Source of the DNA: an uncultured Flavobacteriales bacterium
GTDB taxonomy: Bacteria; Bacteroidota; Bacteroidia; Flavobacteriales_E; Vicingaceae
Assembly (NCBI GenBank): GCA_937925525.1
Contig: CALALS010000039.1
Location: 1 to 11,832, forward strand
Length of the DNA: 11,832 nucleotides
Direction of reading: 5' to 3'
Positions 6,705 to 11,832 of this stretch are shown here, piece by piece (the first letter of the stretch is position 1; every line of letters starts with the position of its first letter). The notes under the pieces were generated by a model. It saw only the letters and a list, made by a program, of their open reading frames with translations. It searched no databases and had not been told where the DNA came from. The position numbers were made by a program, and so were the translations under genes.

Positions 6705-7975
6705 TACCCATACTTATCCTTCCACAGGTTTTTTAAATACCTTCTCAACTCTTCCTCTCTGGGGTTTTTAGAAGGCTCGTAAAGCTTTGTATTCTTTATA
6801 TCTTCAGGTAAATATTCCTGATTGATAAAGTTATTCTCATGGCTGTGGGCATATTGATAATCTTTGCCATAATTCAATTGCTTCATTAATTTGGTAGGAG
6901 CATTTCTTAAATGTAGCGGAACCGAAAGATTGCCCGTTTTCTGAACCAATTGCTGCGCTTCATTAATAGCCATATAACTCGCATTACTTTTAGGACTGCT
7001 TGCCAAATAAATAGCTGTTTGCGATAAAATAATTCTTCCTTCCGGCCAGCCAATCACATTCAACGCCTGAAAACAATTATTAGCCATTACCAATGCCGTA
7101 GGATTTGCGTTGCCAATATCTTCACTGGCTAGTATCAACATCCTTCGGGCAATAAACTTAGGGTCTTCGCCTCCCTCAATCATTCTGGCAAGCCAATAAA
7201 CAGCACCATTAGGGTCGCTGCCTCTTAATGACTTAATAAAAGCCGAAATAATATCATAATGTTGCTCACCCGTTTTGTCATAGCGGGCAATGTTTTTTTG
7301 CAACTGTTCCTGCACCAAATCATTTGTAATTACTACATCATCACTTTCTACACTCTCTACAATAATGTCTAAAAAGTTCAGTAGCTTTCTGCCGTCACCA
7401 CCCGAAACCTGCATCAGCAAATCCGTTTCCTTCAACTGAATGTTTTTCTTTTTCAAAAACTCATCCGTGCTAATGGCAATTTGCAACATCTTTTCCAATT
7501 GCTCTTTACCCAATTCCTCCAGCACATACACCTGGCATCTGCTAAGTAAGGCGTTAATTACTTCAAAAGAAGGATTTTCGGTAGTAGCGCCAATCAAAGT
7601 TACGGTGCCGTTCTCTACCGCACCCAGCAAACTATCCTGTTGCGATTTACTAAAACGATGAATCTCATCAATAAATAAAATGGGTTGTCCGCCAATCGGT
7701 CCGCTTTTCTTAGCGGAATCAATCACCTCTCGCACTTCTTTAACACCTGAGTTTATGGCGCTCAAGGCATAAAAAGGTCGGTCTAATGTTTTGGAAATAA
7801 TATGCGCCAACGTAGTTTTTCCCACACCTGGAGGACCCCACAAAATCATGGAAGGAACATTGCCTTTTGCTATCAGTTTCCTTAGCGGCTTGTCCTTTCC
7901 CAATATATGTTCTTGCCCGATGTATTCATCAAGCGTGTTGGGGCGAAGTCTTTCTGCTAACGGAATTTGCTGCAT
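6701..7975 (-). CDS. rarA: Replication-associated recombination protein A (RarA/MgsA), AAA+ ATPase
   Basis: The 424-residue cytoplasmic protein has the RarA/MgsA/WRNIP1 architecture: an N-terminal PLAERLRPNTLDEYIGQEHI box (5-24), Walker A GPPGVGKTT (47-55), Walker B ILFIDEIHR (99-107), sensor 1 GATTENPSF (129-137) and an arginine-finger region ALLSRC (142-147). The C-terminal half has the family helical segments ISAFIKSLRGSDPNGAVYWLARM, IARRMLILASEDIGNA and LHLRNAPTKLMK. RarA is a tetrameric ATPase related to clamp-loader subunits that acts at stalled or gapped replication forks and binds SSB. Its length is normal for the family and no key residue is missing. The ATG at 7973-7975 gives the usual family N-terminus. 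A perfect -7 box ends 4 bp before it. It is divergent from the M28 peptidase gene. Confidence 0.95.
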   Translation of the reverse strand: MQQIPLAERLRPNTLDEYIGQEHILGKDKPLRKLIAKGNVPSMILWGPPGVGKTTLAHIISKTLDRPFYALSAINSGVKEVREVIDSAKKSGPIGGQPILFIDEIHRFSKSQQDSLLGAVENGTVTLIGATTENPSFEVINALLSRCQVYVLEELGKEQLEKMLQIAISTDEFLKKKNIQLKETDLLMQVSGGDGRKLLNFLDIIVESVESDDVVITNDLVQEQLQKNIARYDKTGEQHYDIISAFIKSLRGSDPNGAVYWLARMIEGGEDPKFIARRMLILASEDIGNANPTALVMANNCFQALNVIGWPEGRIILSQTAIYLASSPKSNASYMAINEAQQLVQKTGNLSVPLHLRNAPTKLMKQLNYGKDYQYAHSHENNFINQEYLPEDIKNTKLYEPSKNPREEELRRYLKNLWKDKYGY

Positions 7976-7979
7976 GCTT

Positions 7980-7987
7980 CAAAGGTA
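7980..7987 (-). promoter_or_regulatory. -7 box of rarA
   Basis: The minus strand reads TACCTTTG, an exact TAnnTTTG match and identical to the box of the 5885 gene. It ends 4 bp before the rarA ATG, which implies a leaderless or near-leaderless message if it is used. No TTTG is seen at the -33 distance. Confidence 0.45.
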
Positions 7988-8034
7988 AAAAAGCATTCCT
8001 AAAAAAATTGCTTAATTTGTGGAAACTATTGAGC

Positions 8035-9486
8035 ATGTTCAAAAAAATATTCATTCCAATTTTTGCTGCTACTATTTTGTTTTCATGTAGCCAAGAAGAA
8101 CCCCAAAAACAACTCACTTCATTAGAAACCTTTGAGTTGATTAACACCGAAGTAAAAAGCTTTTCAGAAGCTTACATGAATCTGCAAAACGCTACTTCTA
8201 CCATCGGGCATCGTTTAACGGGCACGAAAAACGGAGCAAAAGCAGAACAACTGGCGTTTGACTTATTTACCAAATACGGTTTGCAAAACGTTCGCTTTTT
8301 TGATTTTGAAGCCCGTAGCTGGCTAAGGGGCGATGTAAAGTTAGAAGTAGATGGCAACGATTTAGCCTGTGTAAGCTTGGCGCATTCACCCGTAATGATT
8401 GATACTACCGCTCAAATAATTGATTTAGTAAACGGACTGCAACGCCATTTCGATAGTTTAAAAAATCAAATTGCGGGCAAGATAGTATTGATGAACATTG
8501 GCAATGAAAATGGGAGAGAGGGCGAAGAAAACTTACACCGTTCCGAAAAATCATTGTTGGCGATTGATAACGGTGCGGCAGGTATTATTTTTAAAAATCA
8601 GGTAACAGGCGAAATATTGCTAACAGGTACAGCTTCCGTAACAGGCGATTTAATTCCCATTCCTGCGGTATGTGTTTCCTTTGAAACAGGAGAGAAGCTA
8701 AGAGAAAGCCTCAAAACCAAACCCGAAGCCAAGGCACATATTCAAATGACCAACAAAAGCGAAATCATTAAAGCGCGTAATGTCATTGCCGAACACATAG
8801 GTACTGAATTACCCAATGAATACATTGTAGTAGGCGGACACCTTGATTCATGGGATTTGGCAACAGGAGCCATTGACAATGGCATTGGCTCGTTTTCTAT
8901 CATAGACATTGCCCGAACCTTTGCTAAGCTAAAGCTTAATACCAAAAGAAGCATTCGCTTTGTGATGTTTATGGGCGAAGAAGAAGGCTTGCTCGGCTCA
9001 CGTGCCTATGTAAAACACCTGAAAGAAACCAACAAATTGGCGGAAGTAAAATACATGGTAAACCTGGACATGACCGGAAACGCAAAAGGATTTAACGCCT
9101 TTGGAAGAGAAGAAATGGTGAACTGGATGGACAGCATTGGCAAACTCATTGCACAAGCCGATACCTTTTTTGCCAATGAAAACACCAACTCCGCAGGTCT
9201 GCATAGTGACCACCAACCCTTTATGATGGAAGGCATACCCGTTACCTGGCCCAACAGTAATATGAACAAAGGCGTGTACGGTTGCTACCACTCTTCTTGC
9301 GACCACTTTGATTTGGTAAAAGAAAGCGATATGATAAACAACGTACGCTTTACAGGCATGTTTTTATACGAACTGGCTAATGCGCAAACTCTTCCACAAC
9401 ACCTGCCAAGCGAAGAAGTAAAAGCCTTTTTAGAAAAGCATAACCTCAAAGAAAAACTCATCCTAGGCAAAGACTGGAGATGGTAA
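8035..9486 (+). CDS. M28 family metallopeptidase (aminopeptidase) lipoprotein
   Basis: With the ATG at 8035 the product is 483 residues and opens with a lipoprotein signal (MFKKIFIPIFAATILFS, Cys18). The frame is open upstream to 7867, but that region is antisense to rarA and would place 56 residues before the signal peptide. Residues about 125-235 are a protease-associated (PA) domain insert (GKIVLMNIG, GAAGIIFKN, IPIPAVCVSFETGEKL). The M28 catalytic domain follows with a complete two-zinc site: His269 in GGHLDSW, Asp281 in AIDNG, Glu315 as general base and Glu316 as ligand in GEEEGLLGS, Asp345 in NLDMTG and His419 in YHSSCD. Enzymes of this type release N-terminal amino acids or act as carboxypeptidases (the PGCP-like subgroup), here at the cell envelope. 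It is followed by a terminator hairpin 13 bp after the stop. Confidence 0.92.
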   Translation: MFKKIFIPIFAATILFSCSQEEPQKQLTSLETFELINTEVKSFSEAYMNLQNATSTIGHRLTGTKNGAKAEQLAFDLFTKYGLQNVRFFDFEARSWLRGDVKLEVDGNDLACVSLAHSPVMIDTTAQIIDLVNGLQRHFDSLKNQIAGKIVLMNIGNENGREGEENLHRSEKSLLAIDNGAAGIIFKNQVTGEILLTGTASVTGDLIPIPAVCVSFETGEKLRESLKTKPEAKAHIQMTNKSEIIKARNVIAEHIGTELPNEYIVVGGHLDSWDLATGAIDNGIGSFSIIDIARTFAKLKLNTKRSIRFVMFMGEEEGLLGSRAYVKHLKETNKLAEVKYMVNLDMTGNAKGFNAFGREEMVNWMDSIGKLIAQADTFFANENTNSAGLHSDHQPFMMEGIPVTWPNSNMNKGVYGCYHSSCDHFDLVKESDMINNVRFTGMFLYELANAQTLPQHLPSEEVKAFLEKHNLKEKLILGKDWRW

Positions 9487-9498
9487 CACCTCTCTAAA

Positions 9499-9521
9499 TC
9501 TCTCCAAAGGAGAGACTTTTT
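9499..9521 (+). terminator. Rho-independent terminator of the M28 peptidase gene
   Basis: Arms TCTCTCC (9499-9505) and GGAGAGA (9509-9515) form a 7-bp stem with an AAA loop, followed by C and five T (9517-9521). It begins 13 bp after the TAA of the M28 gene. The same type of sequence is, from memory, common as a dispersed unit between genes in Bacteroidota. Confidence 0.7.
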
Positions 9522-9615
9522 GTCAGTTCGAGTAGCGAACGAAATGAGCATATCAAGAACTAGTTAAACAGTAGTTAGTTCACTAAATTAGAACGTCATT
9601 ACTCTAAAAAGAACG

Positions 9616-9654
9616 TCATTCTGAATCCGCCATAGGCGGATGAAAGAATCTAAA
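9616..9654. repeat. Nested hairpin repeat, copy 1
   Basis: GTCATTCTGAA leads into the stem TCCGCC (9626-9631), loop ATA, GGCGGA (9635-9640), then TGAA and AGAATCTAAA. The outer arms ATTCT (9618-9622) and AGAAT (9645-9649) pair around the inner stem. It is the same design as the copy near 9887 with a different closing base pair. Confidence 0.7.
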
Positions 9655-9744
9655 TTTTCGGTGTTGAGGCAATAGCCACTAGTTAACCAGCCAAAAGGCA
9701 ATAGAAAAATAAAGTTCATAAAGTAAAATATCATACTAAGTTGT

Positions 9745-9802
9745 CACCCTGAGCATTTGAGATTAAGAGGAGAAAGTAAAACTTTCGGTATATTGAAGGG
9801 TG
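9745..9802. repeat. Two-level inverted repeat
   Basis: Outer arms CACCCT (9745-9750) and AGGGTG (9797-9802) enclose an inner stem GAAAGT (9772-9777) and ACTTTC (9781-9786) with an AAA loop. The outer part begins GTCACCCTGAGC, a phrase I associate with dispersed Bacteroidota repeats. Confidence 0.55.
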
Positions 9803-9882
9803 AAATTAGTTGCTAGTTATTAATTTACCATTCTTAACTCTAAACTCTGCATTTATAATTCATCATTCTGCATTACTTTTCC

Positions 9883-9921
9883 CGTCATTCTGAAACCGCC
9901 ACAGGCGGTGAAGAATCTAAA
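9883..9921. repeat. Nested hairpin repeat, copy 2
   Basis: GTCATTCTGAA leads into ACCGCC (9895-9900), loop ACA, GGCGGT (9904-9909), then GAAGAATCTAAA. The outer arms ATTCT (9887-9891) and AGAAT (9912-9916) pair. Compared with copy 1 the closing T-A pair of the inner stem has become A-T, so pairing is kept although both bases changed. Confidence 0.7.
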
Positions 9922-9965
9922 CTCTCAGTTCGAAAGGAGAGAAGCGATTGAGAAATCTAATTATC

Positions 9966-9995
9966 ACTCCTGCGAAGGCAGGAGTCTACTTTTTT
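9966..9995 (+). terminator. Terminator-like hairpin followed by T6
   Basis: ACTCCTGC (9966-9973) and GCAGGAGT (9978-9985) make a perfect 8-bp stem with a GAAG loop, followed after four bases by six T (9990-9995) on the plus strand. There is no plus-strand gene within 450 bp upstream, so it may be another dispersed repeat unit rather than a dedicated terminator. It could also stop read-through toward the 3' end of the minus-strand gene at 10034. Confidence 0.45.
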
Positions 9996-10033
9996 ACCTC
10001 ACAAGCGGACGCTTGCGAGAGATAGGGATAGGA

Positions 10034-11011
10034 TTAGTTTTCAATGTTTAATTTTTCAACTTTAGAAAATCCGTTTGTCTTAGTAAACTTCATGTTATGA
10101 ATAAAATTTTTCATTGAGTCAGATGGATCAAGATTCTCAAAGTTTAATTTATCAACAGTCTCGGGTACTATTATTGCAGAAACAATAGGCGTAAGCTCTA
10201 AGTGTCCATTTGTTGTGTTTAGCATTTCTGATAAGGCATGTATTATCACTTTTTTAACAGGTAAATAAGCTAAAGTTTCTCTTCCAACCCTTAATAGTGC
10301 TCCACAAACATAATCCTGATAAAGTTCATTAAACTTTCCTTTAGGCATATCTTTTTTTGAGAGCTTTCCTGTTTTTGTCTGATTAACAACATAGTTTGGT
10401 ATAACGGTGGAATCGTTGACATGTAAATCAATTTCAATAAATTCTTTATTGAAAGATATTTCAAGTTTTGACCCCATGTCTGAAAGGTCACTAAATGGTT
10501 CAAAAAAATTAATTGCTTCTGCATAAGCTTTAATATCATAATTTCTTATACCTTTTGCTATCGATTGAGTTTTTTCCCAATCCTTGTAAATTTCAACTGA
10601 TTTTTCATATTCTTCAATATCCTTATTTATAGCATTTTTTAAATCTTCTTCAAGTAATTTTTTCTTCTTATTAGCTCCAAAAATTTTAGCAAAGAATAAA
10701 GGCTTAAACTGCTCAAGCCTTTCTCTAGCAATTAATTCATTGTCTTGTTTTTTTAATGGTTTTTCTGGTTCTTCATCATTTAGAACTTCTTCCCAATTTA
10801 TTTTTTCATTACTACAATTCTTATGAATTGAAACTAATATATCAAGATAGTCCTGATAGTTTTTTACAGTTTTTTCAGCACTTAAAATTTCTAGCTGCTT
10901 TAACTGCTCTTTATATAATTTTGCAGTTTCTTTTGCATGTCTTTTTTGTTCTCTTTCGGCAGCTCTCACAGATGCGGCATAGGAACGAGCTACTTGTTTA
11001 AAAGTTACCAT
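10034..11011 (-). CDS. Hypothetical protein with charged coiled-coil-like N-terminal half
   Basis: I do not recognise this 325-residue protein. It has no signal peptide and no membrane segment. Residues about 5-60 and 95-150 are dense in Lys, Glu, Arg, Ala and Gln (AERE, KRHAKETAKLYKEQLKQLE, KKKKLLEEDLKNAINKDIEE), as in long helices or coiled coils. Residues about 165-300 look globular: FSDLSDMGSKLEISFNKEF, then YVCGALLRVGRETLAYLPVKKVIIHAL and LELTPIVSAIIVP, with alternating hydrophobic strands, possibly an alpha/beta domain. No catalytic motif is evident. The ATG at 11009-11011 follows a purine-rich AGAGGAAAAT that may bind the ribosome; no exact TAnnTTTG box is found in the 86 bp up to the repeat array. 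It is AT-richer than the neighbouring M28 gene and sits between two repeat regions, which suggests acquired DNA. It is clearly a real gene by length and composition. Confidence 0.75.
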   Translation of the reverse strand: MVTFKQVARSYAASVRAAEREQKRHAKETAKLYKEQLKQLEILSAEKTVKNYQDYLDILVSIHKNCSNEKINWEEVLNDEEPEKPLKKQDNELIARERLEQFKPLFFAKIFGANKKKKLLEEDLKNAINKDIEEYEKSVEIYKDWEKTQSIAKGIRNYDIKAYAEAINFFEPFSDLSDMGSKLEISFNKEFIEIDLHVNDSTVIPNYVVNQTKTGKLSKKDMPKGKFNELYQDYVCGALLRVGRETLAYLPVKKVIIHALSEMLNTTNGHLELTPIVSAIIVPETVDKLNFENLDPSDSMKNFIHNMKFTKTNGFSKVEKLNIEN

Positions 11012-11097
11012 GTGTGATTATTTTCCTCTAATATAAATTTCTTCCCCCTAATTTTCAAAACCTTAACTACAAAATAGGTATTTATACTTAGTCTTTT

Positions 11098-11727
11098 AAA
11101 TGTCTGTTTTTTAGCTGTAAATGTCCATTTTGCTACTGTAAGCATCCATTTATGGGCTGCAAGTGTCGTTTTAGCATCTGTAAGTGTTAATAAATACGCT
11201 GCAAGCTGCAATTGTGGCAGTGTAAACTGCAATTATGTCATTGTAAGCATCCATTTAGAGGCTGCAAGTGTCAATTTAGGAGCTGTAAGTGTCTATTTAT
11301 TGAGTGTAAGCGTCAATTTAGGAGCTGCAAGTGTCAATTTAGGAGTTGTAAGTGTCTATTTAGAGAGTGCAAGCATCAATTTAGAAGCTGTAAGTGTCGT
11401 TCTAGCAACTGCAAGTGTTAATAAATATACGTTAAACGCCAATTACACGAGCCCAAGCGTCTATTACATGAGTCCAAGCTGTCAATGTTTCACCTCAAAC
11501 TGCAATTACGTCAGCCCAAGCATCGTCCGAGCAAGCTCAAATGCCGTCCGAGAGACCTCAAGCGTCAATTACATGAGCCCAAGCTGTCAATGTTTCACCT
11601 CAAACTGCAATTGTGGCAGCTCAAGCATCGTCCGAGCGACCTCAAATGCCAATTACATAAGCTCAAACGTCAATTACTTGACCTAAAGCGTCAATTGATA
11701 AAGTGTAAGCATTCATTTCAGGGGAGA
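11098..11727. repeat. Tandem array of 30 units of exactly 21 bp
   Basis: Starting at 11098 every 21 bp begins a new unit with AAA or AAG, 30 times in a row (30 x 21 = 630 bp), without any insertion or deletion. The core consensus of the first half is AAGTGTCAATTTAGGAGC, completed by a TGT or TGC. All 30 units keep AAR at positions 1-3; many keep AATT or ATTT around positions 8-12. Other positions diverge strongly. From unit 17 (11434) onward the unit ends change from TGY to CCC, TCC or CTC and the plus strand shifts from G-rich to C-rich. The array lies 86 bp upstream of the start of the 10034-11011 gene and 10 bp beyond the end of the partial gene at 11738, between two minus-strand genes. 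Frames 1 and 2 of the plus strand are largely open; see findings. It has no spacer-repeat pattern and is not CRISPR. Confidence 0.93.
11455..11664. repeat. Higher-order repeat: two copies of a 105-bp (5-unit) block
   Basis: Units at 11455, 11476, 11497, 11518 and 11539 recur in the same order at 11560, 11581, 11602, 11623 and 11644. The unit at 11476 is identical to that at 11581. The fifth pair is the most divergent. The unit at 11665 looks like the beginning of a third copy. This shows growth by duplication of five-unit blocks after single units had already diverged. Confidence 0.85.
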
Positions 11728-11737
11728 AAAGGCGGCT

Positions 11738-11832
11738 TTACTTCCTTCTTTTCTTAGAGTTGGGCGCTACTTTGTTCCTTACAAACACCAAACGGTTTTT
11801 TCCTTTGGGGTTTTCACGGTGTTCCAGCTCAA
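11738..11832 (-). CDS. C-terminal end of an unidentified protein
   Basis: On the minus strand an open frame enters from the right edge and ends at TAA (11738-11740), giving 30 residues: ELEHRENPKGKNRLVFVRNK followed by VAPNSKKRRK. The strongly basic tail is typical of nucleic-acid- or ribosome-associated proteins, but this is too little to name a family. It is the most coherent reading of the last 95 bp, and its direction agrees with the gene at 10034-11011. The stop lies 10 bp from the right end of the 21-bp array, so transcripts of this gene may run into the array. Confidence 0.6.
   Translation of the reverse strand, partial: ELEHRENPKGKNRLVFVRNKVAPNSKKRRK

Larger units (their letters stand above)
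9522..10033. repeat. Gene-free patchwork of short hairpin repeats
   Basis: About 510 bp with no credible gene on either strand. It holds at least six separate small hairpins and several short direct repeats: GTTCG/CGAAC (9526-9540), two copies of a nested hairpin (9618-9649 and 9887-9916, listed separately), GAAAGT/ACTTTC inside CACCCT/AGGGTG (9745-9802), CTCTC/GAGAG (9922-9941), a terminator-like hairpin (9966-9985) and CTCACAAGC/GCTTGCGAG (9998-10019). GAACGTCATT occurs twice (9591-9600 and 9611-9620) and ACTAGTTAA twice (9559-9567 and 9678-9686). Phrases such as GTCATTCTGAA, GTCACCCTGAGC and GTCAGTTCGAG are familiar to me as dispersed repeats in Bacteroidota genomes, so this looks like a landing zone for several repeat families. 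Confidence 0.7.

Noticed and set aside
7867..8034. N-terminal extension of the M28 peptidase to an upstream start
   Set aside because: It would overlap rarA antisense by over 100 bp and place 56 residues ahead of a clear lipoprotein signal that begins at 8035.
8998..9306. Minus-strand ORF within the M28 gene
   Set aside because: It is antisense to the conserved zinc-site region and is a codon-usage shadow.
9591..9620. GAACGTCATT repeated twice as a target-site duplication of an insertion
   Set aside because: Only 10 bp lie between the copies and nothing mobile is between them; it fits a partial duplication of the hairpin-repeat lead-in.
11005..11232. 75-residue minus-strand ORF upstream of the orphan gene
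   Set aside because: It consists of reverse-frame array units plus AT-rich leader and overlaps the start of the better-supported 325-residue gene.
11212..11421. Cys-rich heptad ORF (KCQFRSC-type) that looks like a metallothionein or metal-binding peptide
   Set aside because: It is simply frame 1 of the 21-bp array between the two copied TAATAA units. It has no ribosome site, and frame 2 is equally open.
11098..11727. CRISPR array
   Set aside because: The units are contiguous 21-mers with no alternation of constant repeats and unique spacers, and no cas genes are present.
11485..11757. Lys/Leu heptad ORF resembling an amphipathic helix protein
   Set aside because: This is the same frame 1 in the second half of the array; its apparent heptads follow from the 21-bp period, and it starts in mid-array with no upstream signal.

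Overview
The window reads as chromosomal DNA of a Bacteroidota bacterium, most likely a Flavobacteriia-type lineage. The evidence is AT-rich coding DNA, a type IX secretion (T9SS) C-terminal sorting domain, several outer-membrane lipoprotein signals, and promoter-like boxes of the Bacteroidota form TAnnTTTG in front of most genes instead of E. coli-type -35/-10 boxes and Shine-Dalgarno sites. Assignment below phylum is inference.

Left part (1-9486) is compact and mostly conserved. It holds the 5' end of sucC (minus strand, cut by the window edge); a LolD-type ABC ATPase with a GTG start; a T9SS-exported protein; a secreted M23 peptidase (minus); a Bacteroidota lipoprotein of unknown function; a secreted NTR/TIMP-like protein with C-terminal MORN/YwqK-type repeats (minus); a two-gene unit of a TerB-like protein and a small eRF1-domain-like protein; rarA (minus); and an M28 aminopeptidase lipoprotein. 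Cell-envelope and export functions dominate. Genes alternate strand, and three convergent pairs meet with 0-4 bp between or across their stop codons.

Right part (9487-11737) looks accessory. About 0.5 kb after the M28 gene carries no credible gene but a patchwork of short hairpin repeats of several kinds, including two copies of one nested hairpin that differ by a compensatory base-pair swap. Next is an unrecognised 325-residue charged, coiled-coil-like protein (minus). Upstream of it lies the most unusual element: 30 consecutive units of exactly 21 bp (11098-11727), divergent in sequence but without a single insertion or deletion, with nested higher-order repeats and a strand-composition switch in the middle. 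The window ends in the C-terminus of an unidentified minus-strand gene.

The strongest candidate for something undescribed is the 21-bp array together with the orphan gene downstream of it. The array could be a helically phased DNA element, a relic or cryptic heptad-repeat coding region, or a repeat that simply expands in whole units. The sequence alone does not decide between these.
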